From: Coptis chinensis
Taxonomy: Eukaryota > Streptophyta > Magnoliopsida > Ranunculales > Ranunculaceae
Direction of reading: 5' to 3'
NCBI GenBank assembly: GCA_015680905.1
Contig: CM027378.1
Span: 4,712,001-4,776,000, forward strand
Length of the DNA: 64,000 nt
The notes under the pieces were generated by a model. The model saw nothing but the letters and a program-made list of their open reading frames with translations. It did no database searches and was not told where the DNA came from. The position numbers and the translations under genes were made by a program. Shown piece after piece: positions 1 to 12,743 of this stretch. Within the stretch, counting starts at the first letter, position 1; every line of letters begins with the position of its first letter.

Positions 1-819
1 TTCAGTTGAAATAAATAAATAATTGAATCATCTGCTCAAATTTCTCACCTAAAGCTGGAGTTTGGTGGTACTTTAAACCTCTCAAGGCTTAGGCGATTCG
101 ACCACGCCTAACTTTCCGTCTAAGTCCATCACCGCAAAGGAGTAATAAGCATTAATAACCCAAGTAACAATGAGAAGCGTTTAACAAGATGGAATGAAAC
201 CCACCAATCTCTCAAAAAAACCGGCGAGCTCAACTTCGAACTTGGGCACATGATCGTGTCTAGGGACTTCTCGAAACTAAGAAGAAATCAAAATGAGTCA
301 ATCCATAAAACCCATTTCGCAATAAGAAGGAATATTGTGAATTTTACCTCTCTTTGAGCTTGGGATCATGAATTTTAGGGCAAGGTCCCCGACACTGAGA
401 TGAAATTAATTAAACACAATTATAATTCAAGAAAAAGTAATAAAAATGAGTGTAACTGACCTAGATCAGTTCGTGTTGACGAACAATCAATCAATCCATG
501 GTAGTAATACACGGTAGTCACCTTTCTTTCTCCTCCTTTATCAGGGGCTTGAGACCAAGAATGCAATTTTTTTATGAGTTGCATTGGCGGAGTTAAAAAA
601 GGGTTAGTAAACTTAACTCTAAACCTGCAAAAGTAACCACAATACATATGAACAATCAATGGTAAGGAGCATACACACATATATAAACAAAAAGAGTCCA
701 TTCACTACTAAACATATCCATGAACAAAAGGTCCATACAAGACGTAAACTAACAATAGATAAACTGTCTGTCCCTCGTAGTTGAGTTCCAAATTAAAACA
801 GAACAAAAACAAACGAAAT

Positions 820-2616
820 TAATCTTCATATTGCAGCCTACCTCCAGCCCAAATCAAGAAGCCTCCAAAGCAGCTATATCTCAGTAGATACAAAATATCA
901 TCCCCCGGGACCATCATACAGGGAGCATCACCAACCAAGACATTGGTAATATAGACAACCTTTTCATCTCCCATAATATCTCTAAAATGACATTTTTGGC
1001 CATCAGTCTTAACATACCCATTAGCCACGTGTTCACCTTTCCTCCCCAATATCTTCACATTCGGGTAAGAAGTCCTAGAAAGAGGGTTCAAAGATCCATT
1101 TCGATTAATCAAATTTGGAACTTGCTGAGTACGAGGGACAGGGACAGGGACAGAAGTAGAATCAACTTCAGTTGTAAGTGTAGATGGTTGGCCATTTGCC
1201 GATCCATTAAGTCTCACATGTTTAAGAATACCCTATACACAGTGAACAACAACAATTACATAAATAAAAAGAAGTTACAATTATGGGAAAACAAGAAATA
1301 GCACACGACACGTCATAACTTACCGCCATCATAGTCTCCATTCTCGTTTGGCTAGCCAAGAGGTTTCCCACTGTAGACTTCACCTCAGCTAATTCATCCT
1401 CGAGCTTCAATTTACTTGAGCTCTCCTGTTCAACTAGCTCCTCTGCCATAGCAAACATTTGCAATTGTTTGTTGGACATGCAAGAGCTCAATCCACGAGT
1501 ACGACTCCCTTTATCCTTCCCAAAAACTTGAGCCAGTGGATCACATGCGATGTCGTAAACCGCTTCACCCCCATGTTCACTTGCTTCTTCAGCCATCTGT
1601 TCTTCAACACTTGTAACTCGATCTTGAAATTTTTGGGGCATATACTTGAGTATGGACTGCAAGACTTAATTAAGATAAATTTTTTTACAAACTCACATAG
1701 TATTCTTGGGCACGCTCCAAAACAGTCCCATCTCGATGTTTATGACCATATTTCCAACTATCCGTACGTCTATGCTTCTTCTCTAGATTCGCTTCATCCT
1801 ACACAAACAAGTATACATAGAAAGTTATTAAGTAGTAACATAGCAAATGAAAGGAAGATATGCAATAGTGATAATGATACATACAAGTTCTTCCAATATT
1901 CTTCCATAAGGTTTCTTGCCACAAGTATGGCCAATTAAGTTCATACTTCTATTCTCAACATTCTTAGCGCACATATCCTTTACTTCTTGTCTGTTCTCAT
2001 GGATTGCAAATGCTTCCCAATGAATTGGATCAAACCCCGTTGGACATGATGAAATAGCTTCTTGCTCAGATTCACAATTCTTCAATATTTTACCTCGCAA
2101 AGCATATTTCCAATATCAAAACTTAGGAGCGAACCATTTCTCTATATTTTTCCGAGCCCCCATTGTTGGGTTCACATTGAGTTGGAACTCCTCCTACAAA
2201 TCACATATATACATTTATATATATGCTATGACTAGTATGGTTATGGAAACAAAAATAATAATAAAATAAAATAAATAGTTACCATTAACTTTAACCAAAC
2301 TTCATCTTTGAAAGAACCATCTACTTTATCCCAACTTGCATAAGAAATTGGGACAATAGCTCGTATCCAATAGCCGACTCTATTGCTCCATTTGGCACTA
2401 TAAACTCCTGTGACCCTACCCGTGCTTTATGCTTATGATTGGCAGCTTACCATTACTAGATCGCAAAGTATTGTCTCCCGCTGATTCAGATGGTTGGGAC
2501 ACATTAGGTTGATGTGAACCTGAAGGAGACGACTGGGGCATTGTACGGTGTTATGGGTGTTGTGAACCTGAAGGAGACGACTGGGACGCACCACGACGTT
2601 GTGAACTTGAAGCCAT
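820..2616 (-). pseudogene. CACTA second gene, Transposase_24 (plant Ptta/En/Spm) type
   Basis: A start at 2616 opens a Ser/Gln/Pro-rich N-terminus (repeated SQSSPSGS) with an early stop. A block near 1828-2100 has the pattern AKNVENRSMN followed by HTCGKKPYGRILEEL, which fits the plant Transposase_24 family (asparagine/arginine run, then H-T-x-G-x-K). Downstream, 1222-1662 is charged and probably coiled-coil (EEQMAEEASEHG; LEDELAEVKS). The last part, 820-1217, resembles the C-terminal domain often fused to such proteins (NVKILGRKGEHVANGYVKT). In En/Spm elements the second product binds subterminal repeats; that role is inferred. Segments lie in different frames and intron positions are unclear, so the coding status is uncertain. 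Confidence 0.65.
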
Positions 2617-2817
2617 TATATTAAAAACAACCTAATAATTGAAGAAAATAAAGTAAGTTCATCAAAAACTAATATAGCACAAACTTGTTACATGATAAGA
2701 GATATTGGCACAACATATAATTAATCAACCAAAACGAAAAAAATAATAATAGAAAAATAGAGGTCGTGAAGTGTACATTACCAACAACAAAAAATAAAGT
2801 GCATATTACAACTACTA

Positions 2818-5800
2818 TCATTTGCGAACTTTCTGCATTAGGGGTAGCAAATTAGGTCGGGTCATCAAAAATAGACGGACTTCAGGTTTGGCTTCTAGAT
2901 CATCTATGTTACTACTCAATCGAGGAGGAGGATGTATGACCACCCACCAATCAAGATTTTTCAAATCATTTGAATAGAACACTTGACTAGCCTCGGAAGC
3001 AAGAATGACTGGCTCATCAAGTTGATGATGGACACTCTTGAGCCTATTAAAGTTGACCATCACCAAATTAGAATCGGGACAAAGTTTACAACCATTAGTT
3101 TTGTCCTCAACCCTCACCCAATCGCAATAAAAGACCATTTCATGGAAAGTTGTGTAGTCCAACTCCAAAATTTGCTTGATAACCCCATACCACATGGTTT
3201 CGAAATGACCGATTTTTTGTCTTTCCTACTTGCCATAAATGACGTAATAGCCTTCATACAAACACCACTGTTTTGAGTGACAACAGTATCATCATGAGAC
3301 TTGGTAGAATAGACAAATCCATTAATGCGATACTTCTTATATGATTTAGCCTTGTGCATTGGCCCTTTAACAAACTGCGCCACAAGTAAGCCTATGATCT
3401 TTAGCCTTCAACAACTATACAACAAAGAAAAAGAAAATTAACAAAATACAAACAAAACTAAAAGGCTCACCCTAGCTACTAGAAATGTAAAGTAAAAAAT
3501 ACCTTATTGTATAACCGGACAATGAATTCGAATCTCCCACTCGACTTTGCTATTCCTCTTCTTCTACCACGAGTAGTGGGCTGCAAGTTACGATACTCAC
3601 TGCAATTCATTCATGGAAGTCCATATATACATGATTATTCATAAATTACCAAAACTAGTCAAATTCAAAGCCAGAATGAACAACCCACTTGTATAATTCA
3701 TCAAGTCTTTCAACTTGTAATTGAAAAATAAGCCATCTCTGTATTTGTATCCATTGTGCCGTTTCTAGCATCACAACTTTGAAGTCGAGCAAAGGCCCTT
3801 CATCAATGATCTCACCATTTTCGTCAAGGTAGCACTTACGAGTCAATTTTTTATTTCCTCCACGTGGCATGTACTCCATGGCATATCGGACGGATTTAGA
3901 AACTATATAGGACTCTACAATTGACCCTTCGATCAACATATCATTTATTGCTAGGTATGTTTTTACACTCTTTCATCGCCCTGTTAGTATTGAGAAATGC
4001 AATAAGTATAAGTGTGTTGTTAATGCCTATCTTTATAAAAGAAATTGAACTAAAATATATGACATTGTTGACTTACTGCTCAAAAGGATACATCCACCTA
4101 GGCCACACAAGTCCACAAATCAACGCTTCATCGGCTAGATGCACCATAAGATGGATACTAATATAAAAAAAAGATGGTGGAAGATGCTTCTCCAGAACAC
4201 ACAACGCTTCTACAATCATGATTTTGGCACCTTCTATATCCTTACGACATAAAACCTTCGAACACAAGATTCTAAAGAATAAGCTGATCTGTTGAAAGGC
4301 TCTTCGCAAGTCGCGGTTTTTTGGAAAAGCATGTTGAAGCAACACAGCAAAGCACATATTGCATTATAACATGATGGTCATGAGACTTCATCATGAGCAA
4401 CTAAGGTGGGTTGGAACCGACAATAATGTTGCTCAAAGTTAGACTTAAAAGCCCAAAGGAAGTTTCAAGTCTTTCAAAATTTGGAAAAATGTTTTTCTCA
4501 TCGCATCTAAGACATAGGAGGACTTTGGTTTTTCTCGCCTACCGGTATTTAAGTCCTCTTGCATCCACAAACCATCTGCGGATGCCCTTCATCTTCAAAT
4601 CCTCTCTAGCAGCCATCAGATCCTTTGTTTTTTTCAGGTCTAAGATCGATACAATATATGCTCGAAACATTCTTCTCATCGCGTGCATCACATCAACACA
4701 ATGTCGAACTTTATGACTTGGCCAATATAATAGCTTAAACAAAATGGACCTCCTATAAAAAGCCTTTGTAACTTCAACACTATCATCGTCGTCGTCGTCA
4801 TCATCATCATCACTATCATCATCATCATCTCTATCAACAATATTTACACTCCCATCAACTCTTGACCGTTTGGAACCTTTTTGGATCTTACCAGGTACAT
4901 ATTTAAGGCGGTTCAACAATTTATCAACATCTGTTCCTTTAAGACGTGATGGAGGAAGGTTAAGCTCTTGCTCCCCATTGAAGTGCTTACTATACCTAAA
5001 GATAGAAAGTGTTAGAACTGATTATTATACCTAACTTGATTATTTAAAAAAAAACAATATTTGAAGTGTTTACTATACCTAAATGGGTGATCTTGATCAA
5101 GAAACAAACGGTAGTTTGTGTACACAATCTTCTTACTACAAGGTAAACGCTCCGAGGGAGTGTTGTCACCACAAATAGGACATGCTTTATAACCATGTGT
5201 CACACAACCAGAAAAGTTTCCTAGAGCCGGAAAATCGTGTATCCCCCACATCAACATACCTCTGAGAGGAAAGTGTTCCCTCTTGTGCATGTCGAACGCA
5301 TGGACTCCTTCTCTCCAGAGCTGATCCAACTCATCAAATAGTGGTTCAAGAAAAACATCAATGTTTGTAGTCGGCGCCTTCGGTCCAGGTATTAACAAAG
5401 ACATCATCTGAAAGTCGGATTTCAAGCACAATGAAGGTGGGAGATTGTATGGCACTAATATGACAGGCCAACAACTGTAGCCAGTTGATTGAATGCCACG
5501 AGGATTGAAGCCATCAGTTGCAACTACAAGCCAAACATTACGCCCCCAAGAGATTAATTCTCGGCCATCTCTTTAAATTTTGTCCATTGGACTGAATCAA
5601 CCGTGATGTCGCGATATAATCCCATGAAGGTGTTGCTCGAGCATGCCGTGTCATTTCCGTGCTAATGATGGTATCAGATACAATCGTTGGAGTCGTGGAC
5701 CTAAAGGAAAATGTCTCAATACTTTTTTAGGCACTTTGGATTCCTTCCCTTTTTTACCCTCCACTTTATATCTAGGTGATTCGCAATGAGGACATATCGT

Positions 5801-6549
5801 CAAATCTTTCTTTGTCCCATAATACAAGATGCAATTATTCTCAAATGCATCGATGCGCTTTGCTTTCATCCCTAGGTCCATCAACATTTTCTTCACATCG
5901 CCACTTTTCAGGGTAAAGTATTTTCTTTTGGCAACCAAGTTCTTAGCATAGACAAGAGTGCGCTCACACTATTTCCGGACCAACCATACTGTTTCTTCAA
6001 GTCATGAAGCTCTACAACTGTAGATAGAGTTGTCACAGGACCCTCACATGAAGGGTATAATTTTTCTTCGGCTTTACTTTTGTATTCAGCATACTTTTTA
6101 CCCAAATCTATTTCGGGAACAAAAGGTTGTTCAAAATCAGAAATTTGATCAGTAGCCCCTCCATACACATCACCCCTTACACCTTCATGTACGCCATAAC
6201 AAGCATCAACAAGATTCTCTAACCCAAGCCCTCTATCTTCAATGTTTTCATCTTCAACTATGTCTACCACAGGATACTTCGATTGTTTTTCACCATGTAA
6301 GGATCATATAGTATACGTTAGATCAAAACCATTTTGAATTATATGCCTTCGGACTTCGTCAAACACCAATCTTTTCCCATTCCGACATGTTACACAAGGA
6401 CAAGGACATGTTGTCAACCCTTCATATTTTTTTTGTGCCAAATCAATAAAACTAGCTACCCCTTCCCTATAGACGGTGCTCACTCGGTTTGGTTCATGAA
6501 TCCACTCTTTCTGAATCGGCCATGACATTCTACCATTATGTAGATACAA
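2818..6549 (-). pseudogene. CACTA TNPD-like transposase, broken
   Basis: Five known blocks of plant En/Spm transposase occur in the expected order from the start at 6549. They are: a transposase-associated domain with CPCxxC (6304-6549); a block with CPHCESPRYK and KVLRHFPLGPRLQRL (5651-5938); the Transposase_21 core starting PYNLPPSLCLK and containing LLIPGPK and CPICGD (5012-5455); the DUF4218 block with FFRILCSKVL, LPPSFFYISIHLMVHLADEA and RWMYPFE (4073-4357); and a DUF4216 block with DEPVILASEASQVFYSND and WWVV (2818-3195). The protein would excise the element by binding its ends in the nucleus. Pieces are joined by frame changes, some of which may be introns and others lesions (stops near 5560-5650 and 4380). 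It reads divergently from the terminus at 8543. Confidence 0.85.
4782..4831 (-). repeat. Trinucleotide repeat encoding an Asp run
   Basis: A TCA/TCG trinucleotide run reads on the minus strand as an aspartate stretch of roughly 17 residues within the transposase relic. Related CACTA transposases have a less extreme acidic stretch here, so this looks like microsatellite expansion. Confidence 0.8.
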
Positions 6550-8514
6550 AGATAAGAAAGATAACTCTCGAGTTAGTTAGTTAATTTGAAGCAATCATAG
6601 ATGACTTAACACTATTACTACCAAGGTCAATTACTTGTCAGTCTTGAAAGATTTTCAATAGAGAGACTTGACAATTTTTTGATCGAGCTACTATTCTACC
6701 AACATAAATCACTATTCTACTAATAGAAGTCAGGGAGACAATGACTTCAAAGTTCAAAGCACATTCATAATCAAACTATGTCAAACGTCAAAGCATTCAC
6801 AAAGTGAAATAACACTATACTGTTAGTAAGAAAATTTAAGACCTGCTTTCGTAAAACATTTAGATCAGAACTTAGACCAACCTAAGTTAGGAAGCCAGAA
6901 TGTTTGAATTCAAGCTACCACAACTGAAAATGGATACAAAAATGTTGGAACACTAAAGCTTGGGATTCATTATACTTGAACATTTTTAGAACAAACACAT
7001 ATTTTAGTGTTTCAAACAGAGGATGCTCAAGATTATAGGACCAAAGACCACCGGTCCACCACTATCGTCGTCAAAAAATGAAAAAAAAACAATTAACAAA
7101 AGCCAAACAAAGCCCCAATGTCCTAAATAGATATAAATATTAAACAATTCAGGCACAAATTATGAATTATGAATGGCTAGCTTCAAACAATCAAGAAAAA
7201 AAAAACATAACCTTATAACTTCAAATCCTTAAAGCTAGGATTTTTACGTAAAAACAGAACTTTACAATTTCAAATATTTCAAGCTAGGATTTTACGCAAA
7301 AACATTGCCTAACTTGATATAGAGATGCTGTCAAACATAAAAATTTCATAAAAAAAAAAAAAAAAAAAAAAAAACAAAAGAGCAAACATTAAGAACATAC
7401 CCTCCAAAAGCCGAAAGTTATCTGTCTAAGAGAGAGACTTTCAGAGATAGACTTCAATAACCTTCTCCAGTAATCCTTTTGCCAATTTATCTATATCAAA
7501 ACATAAACCCATAAAAGCAAAAATATCGTTCTATTATTACTATTATTACTATTAAGAACTCATATTACTATTATTATTATTCCCATTACTCTTTCTTTCT
7601 TTCTTCTTCTCTTTCTCTTTGTTGTTTCCTTCTTTATATTCATTTTTCTTCTCACCGATTTTGAATATATCTCTCCAACGTTTAGAAGTTGATGATGACT
7701 CACCGCCCCGGGTCGACTTCGGTTCGCGCTTTCTTGTTCTAGCTCTAATGGAACTGAGTTGGGTTTGGGGTCTTGGGAAATGAGGTGTAGAGGTAGAAGC
7801 ACACCATCTGCTATCAACTCATCAGCAGAAAGAAGATGGGGTTGTTAATTGAAGATAAGGTTTGGGGTCGTTTTGTTTCATATTCTTCTAAGTTTGGTTT
7901 GTTTTCCATTGTAGCAGAAGGAGAGTTGAGAGAGAGAAGAAGAGGAAAGAGATTTGGGTGGGTGTGAAGCTTCTACAGTACAAGGAAATGAGATATATCG
8001 CAGTATCTGCCAAAGTTTGAGGAATTGGCACGATATTTTACCCAGCATCAAAACTCAAAAGTACAACTGAACAATTGAAGATGCTCAAAAGTACAAATAA
8101 CTCAAACCTAAAATTATAAAAAGCCAACAAATAATCAAACGTGTAAAACTTTGTAATACTAAGTTCGAGACCTTACCTAGCTAGCGAGTGAAGCGAGTTT
8201 GATTTTGCGTTAGGGTTTTGAGATTGAGACAGAGAGAAAAGACGATACTGTTTAGAAGAAAGAGAGATGAGGTCGAGAAAGAGAGATGAACTTGACGCCC
8301 GCATCTCATATCACATGCCTAACACGTGTTTTAGTTGTGACGGTGTATAAAAATACCTCTAACCCCTATTTGTCGTCACTATTTTTCTATGCATTTTTAA
8401 AATAAACTAAAATACATTTATGAATTATAGTGATGCTAAAAACACAAACTGACGCCTAGATGCTGTCACTTCCTTTCTGACGCCACTTTGGCGTCACAAA
8501 ACCAAAAAAACCCC
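6550..8514 (-). other. CACTA 5' leader and subterminal region, no gene recognised
   Basis: This AT-rich stretch lies between the transposase start and the right terminus. It holds an A run of about 24 bases (7350-7373), a TTA/TAT trinucleotide repeat (7530-7580) next to a pyrimidine-rich tract, and near 7990-8540 short TGAC-containing repeats typical of CACTA subterminal regions. A short ORF at 7560-7817 (minus) falls in the repeat and pyrimidine-rich tract and is not convincing. Promoter and leader exons of the transposase gene probably sit here, but I cannot place them. Confidence 0.5.
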
Positions 8515-8543
8515 TGTCACAAAAATGTTGTTATGGTGTAGTG
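8515..8543. repeat. CACTA terminal inverted repeat (right end)
   Basis: The sequence ends TTATGGTGTAGTG; its reverse complement begins CACTACACCATAACAACA, a textbook CACTA terminus. The partner repeat is outside the window. Confidence 0.85.
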
Positions 8544-8899
8544 ACTGACAGTCAACGTGGTCAATCTGTTTACATACGACTGAGTTGACTAACAATTAAC
8601 AAACAGAACTAGGAGTAAAGTCTAATATTCAAGTTTTTCTATACCAAAGTCTAATAAACTAACTATGCGTAAAACCAAAGTCTAAAAAACCCTTAAAATT
8701 AACATTGATTGTGAGGTAACTTGTTCAAAAATTTATTCTTCTGAAATGCGTATCCATAAATTTTTTATGTCTCAAGAATCAATATAATTTCACTTGTCAA
8801 TTTCTTCAGGCTACAATATTCTCAGGCAAGACTTAACTTAAAACCAAGTCCTTAATTTCACACTTTTACTCCCCTGGACACAACATTACAATGAGCTAG
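8544..8899. other. Spacer between CACTA end and BAHD pseudogene
   Basis: AT-rich sequence with no convincing ORF, repeat or known motif. It probably holds the 3' flank of the adjacent minus-strand BAHD pseudogene. Confidence 0.5.
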
Positions 8900-10835
8900 A
8901 GCTGCAATATAATTATCTGGAATAGTGACGGACAAGCAATAGGAGAACACTGCATGAAGTCGAAATCTTCTCCGGCCTAGAGCCTTCAATTTCAATACTT
9001 CTTTTAACAACACCTAGGAAAACAATCATTTTCCCGTTAAATCACCACACCTACTCCGCACCCCTCTAGGGCGCCCCCATCCAAAATAGTTCCCATACAT
9101 GTTAAACCTTGGTGAACTCCCCGTAAGTAAAAGAGGCTCATCAGTAAGCAAACAATCCAAATAAATAAATTTTGGTTCTTTCGATCACCCAATCATCCAA
9201 AGTGTCACGAATCATTGCATCATTATACAAATTAACCACTCGGTTTAACAACATAGCTCCAAATCCGAGTCCCAGGTTCACAACGTCTACGGCCTTTGCA
9301 CCAGGCAAACCCAAGCCAATTGCGGAACTAGGAGCCAAAGTAGTCTTTGGGTAATTGAGGGTTTGCTCGGTTTCCTATTAACAACCGATAAATTACTTCT
9401 ACATCAGAGTCAACATTCCTCGCACGTGTGGAAGCTTGCCAAACGTGTGCTAATACTGCTTGTAAACAAGATATCATTATGTTGTTATTGTTTATTATAT
9501 TGAGGTTTGCTTTTGCTTTGAGTTTTTCTATATTTTGGGGGTGAGAAATGGAAAACTTGTTGTTCGAGTGGGGTTATGTGTGATCGGCACAGGAATTCGA
9601 ATAGGTAAATTATGAAAGCAATGGTTGAAATTAGGAGGATGAGAAATCTGATGGGCTGAGCCATTTGTACTAATTTCAGACCATGAGTTTATAAAATGCC
9701 AAAAAGACGACCATCAATGGCCGAATGATTCATGGTCAGGGGCGGCTCAAGATAATCGGGGCCCTAAGCAAGGATTTGCTTATGTTATTTCATATGAATA
9801 CAAACCTCAATTTATTTAACAAAGAATTTAGAAGATAACAATTATTGTAAAAATTGATCTCGATTTTTTTTTTCTTTCTTAAATAGTTATCTCATAAACT
9901 TGAAACTTCAATAGATTTATTTAATAAAGAAATGCACAAGAGAGAAGAAAAATTCTACACCAAATAAAAAAATATATATAGAAAAAATGAGGGATTATAG
10001 AGAAAAACCAAAGAAGAATAAAGGCAAGATTGAAGTGTTGGCTTCAATGTCTCATATTTGATTATTTGTTATAGAGTGATGAAGAACTTTAATAAATTAT
10101 GAAGGCGTGTATGTTATTTTTTGTTGGAGAAGGAAAAAACACGAGGGAAATGAAGGGGTTTAACGTGATTTTATAGTTTCCAAATTTCTAATGTAAAAAC
10201 GTTTATTTACCGGATTAAAATAAATGAAAAACAGTAATGATCTTTTTTTTTTGCTAATAAAGCAAAAGTGGGATGTGGGCTAAAATATATTGAGGCCCTT
10301 CGGGCTGCAGGCTCTAAATGGCTGTTTATTATGCTATGGGGTAGAGGCCCTGTTCATGGTGCACCCAACAAAAATATCGTCCGTTAACTGGGTGACTTGA
10401 ACGGAAAGCAACGGTCTAGATTGACCATCGAAATTAATTGTATCATTGAGACGAAAAAAATCATCAACAATGTGCGGTACATAAAGTGGCGCCTGAATGT
10501 CAGTTAACATTAGATCAACAGTAGCGTGGACAAACTCAGCTCCAGCATCATTGCACAGGATAAAAACTGAGGTGTTGTCATCATGTGTTTAAGTAGCTAA
10601 GCGACCTGCGAGAGGAAAAAAAAGATCGAGCGTTCAAGATAGATAAGTTTTTACTTGAGTGATCCACGTGTCATCCTAGGGTTTGTGGAAGAGAATGCAT
10701 TTTAGAATGGTGTTGAGAGTAAAGATGATTCAGTTCCCATGGGGTTAGTTCAAGACGTTGAATTGACTCGGTATGAGTCGCTGGACGAATGGACGAAGTG
10801 GAAATAAACCGAACTTTGGTATTTGCAGAACTCAT
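8900..10835 (-). pseudogene. BAHD acyltransferase pseudogene, copy 1
   Basis: From an ATG at 10835 the minus strand reads a BAHD N-terminus (FISTSSIRPATHTESI, then LTPWELNHLY), followed by DDNTSVFILCNDAGAEFVHA. After removal of the hAT insert at 9737-10352 the frame reaches NHSAIDG, the HxxxD catalytic motif. Later blocks include KLKAKANL (near 9540), LQAVLAHVW and RLLIGNRANPQLP (9380-9480), GLGFGAMLLNRVVNLYNDAM (9200-9270) and a DFGWG-like NYFGWGRP (about 9070-9090). BAHD enzymes transfer acyl groups from CoA thioesters to plant metabolites in the cytosol; the block pattern suggests the uncharacterised At3g50280-like group. Stops near 10670, frame changes in the first third, a stop before NWLGLPGAK and a frame break after FGWGRP make it a pseudogene. 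Copy 2 lies immediately upstream in the same orientation. Confidence 0.85.
9737..10352. mobile_element. Non-autonomous hAT element, 616 bp
   Basis: The element begins CAGGGGCGGCTC and ends GTAGAGGCCCTG, imperfect inverted termini of hAT type. Both sides carry the identical 8-bp sequence TTCATGGT (9729-9736 and 10353-10360), the hAT target-site duplication size. It contains no ORF and is AT-rich, so it is a MITE or deletion derivative. Removing it and one duplication restores the BAHD reading frame across the HxxxD motif, independently supporting the boundaries. Confidence 0.92.
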
Positions 10836-11299
10836 TTTCGCTCTCTCTGTCTCTGTGTGTCTTCATTCCGAAGCTTAAATAGACAAAATGTCATAGAGCG
10901 AGCAGTGGAAAGATAAATTTACGTGTCTTTCAGTTGGTAACGACTAAACCAAGGCATGTAAAGTGTTGCTTGTATGAGGTAGCCTGTTTTATTGTTGGGC
11001 TTTATTGTTCGCTTTTTTTGGTAACTGGGGACTTTATTGTTCTGAATTAGTGAGTAATGTATCCATCAAATTTATGTCTCCAGAATCAATCTCTTTTTAA
11101 ATTGTCAAAAGAAAGCTGATTATCAAAAAAAAAAATGAGAAAAAAAAAACTTGGGTCAGCTGATTTTTGCACTCTTTAAAATTTTGTAGATATGTCTATT
11201 TATTTATAAAGCACAAGCACACAACAGCAATAATAATTTGAGTCCAAAAATAAGCTAGCTAATCCATGTCCTAGAATAAATTCTCACATTTCACAACAC
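10836..11299 (-). promoter_or_regulatory. Upstream region of BAHD copy 1 and 3' flank of copy 2
   Basis: About 40 nt upstream of the copy-1 ATG the minus strand has TATTTAAG (10874-10882), a plausible TATA box, behind a CT-rich leader (GAGAGAGAGC-type on plus). The corresponding flank of copy 2 (33950-34000) is recognisably similar (CTTCTCTGCTTCTGTCTC and AAGCTTAA), supporting a shared promoter ancestry. No other feature is seen. Confidence 0.4.
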
Positions 11300-11664
11300 C
11301 TACAAACGCATAAATTCCATAGCTTTCAACGTTTCATAAAAAACACAAGGTTCAATTTCCATACTTCCTTTAACTACATCTGGGAAAACAATCATTTTCC
11401 CATCAAACTTATTACCACTCCCGCTTCGCAATCCAATAGGGCGTTCCCAGCCAAAATCGTACACGTTAAACCTAAGCAAACTCGTACTTAAAATGGGCAG
11501 GTCGCTATGCCAATCATCAAGACAAAGAATACTCAGTTTTTTCCACCCAACTATTACGAACTTTTGCATCATCATGTGCATTAACCACATGGTTCAACAA
11601 CTCAGCTGTGAATTTGAGTCCCTGATCCACTAACTCACCAGCCTTAGCTATTGCAAGACATGAG
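11300..11664 (-). pseudogene. BAHD acyltransferase pseudogene, copy 2, 3' part
   Basis: The minus strand encodes the C-terminal third of a BAHD enzyme: KAGELVDQGLKF and LLNHVVNAHDD (about 11570-11650), then VYDFGWERPIGLRSGSGNKF with the DFGW motif (about 11405-11470), and GKMIVFPDV, ending at a stop at 11300. The DFGWG glycine is Glu here (DFGWER). Compared with copy 1 the block order is identical. A frame change sits near 11590. The part is cut at 11664, exactly where the copia LTR starts. The matching 5' part is found at 32566-33948 beyond the transposon stack, but residues corresponding to roughly the middle third, including HxxxD, are missing, so either the insertion came with a deletion or the two parts derive from separate tandem copies. 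Confidence 0.8.
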
Positions 11665-11799
11665 TGTTGGAGTTATCCCTCACAAAAGGATGAAAAAAGA
11701 AATCAATTCTGCGTGAAAAGGTCTGAGCGCGCGCGCGGTTAGATTGGGCTAAACCTAAGGCACGCCCGCGCCCTTGGTACTGGAGTGTACTTAAGCTTC
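11665..11799 (+). repeat. Copia left LTR (short, approximate end)
   Basis: It starts TGTTGGAGTTATCCC directly at the break in the BAHD gene. The end is placed before the primer-like TGGTAGAAGCTCAG. It aligns with 32305 onward over about 125 bp with many differences, including ATTGGGC followed by TAAACC in both. Confidence 0.55.
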
Positions 11800-12441
11800 A
11801 TGGTAGAAGCTCAGTCACTGTCCTGTGTTAGTAGCCCCCTTCACCGCTCGCTTGTGGCCATTATGAGAATCAAGGCCGAGTTGGTCCCCAAAAAATGAAG
11901 GAAGAAAGAAAATGATCAATCATAATTTGTTTCTGAAATGGATTAAGGGTGTAAAAACATATTATGTAGCCATGTCTAGTGCCTACTATATTCACCATGC
12001 AATGTCTATATTATTAGTGAACTATTAGTATAGTTCACTAATGCGGAACTTGGAATAGTTGGGAAAAAAACAGTTGGAATTTGGACATAATTCATCATTC
12101 AAAAAGAACAATCCAGTCACTAAAAACGTCAAAAACCAAAACTTCAATTTTGAACATTCAAGGTAATACCATATATTGCAATAAAATTTTCATCCCATTA
12201 ATTAAACAATTTCTAAAACCATCAGTGTAGAATTCATTTTTGCATACCTCGTATTTGTGCTTGTTCAATTCCTTTCAGGATTGTATACATTCTCCCTCTT
12301 CTTCTGCTTTATAATAGGCAGCACCGTGTAGAATATACCATAAGGTCGACAATCATTTCCCTATTCAACACATCATTTAACAAACAAACAATAATAAAAC
12401 ATTAAGATCATCCCTGAAAAATTCATAAAGAAGGATTGAGT
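11800..12441. other. Copia leader region, no gene seen
   Basis: Sequence between the left copia LTR and the nested CACTA element. It is AT-rich with a short pyrimidine tract and no ORF or recognised motif beyond the putative primer site at its start. Confidence 0.4.
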
Positions 12442-12743
12442 CACTAGTACAAAAAAGGGTTTTTGTGATTATTTTAAAATGTCATTTGTGACTGTTCTAT
12501 TAGAAACGGTCACAAATGGAAAAAAATGGTTTTTGTGACTGTTTTAAAAAGTTTTTAGTGACGTGCATTTACAAAACGGTCACAAATGGTTTTTTTTTTC
12601 TAAAAAAAGCGTATATGTATGGAAAACTATTTGTGACTATTTCACTAAAATAGTTACATATTATCCGACCCTTAGTCAGTTTGACCCATCTTGACCCAAC
12701 TAGTTTTGGTCCAGTACGCCACAATTCCACTTAAAAAAACTAA

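Larger units (their letters stand above)
1..8543 (-). mobile_element. CACTA (En/Spm) DNA transposon, right-hand 8.5 kb
   Basis: The right terminus is the reverse complement of CACTACACCATAACAACA, ending at 8543 with the diagnostic GTAGTG; the next three bases, ACT, would be one copy of the 3-bp target duplication. Just inside the end are short repeats containing TGACGCC and TTTTGTGAC, as expected for CACTA subterminal arrays. Two transposon genes lie inside on the minus strand: a TNPD-like transposase (2818-6549) and a Transposase_24-like gene (820-2616). The other terminus is not seen and must lie left of the window. Many stops and frame changes make an active copy unlikely. Positions 1-800 hold no recognisable coding sequence and are presumably element interior. 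Confidence 0.85.
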
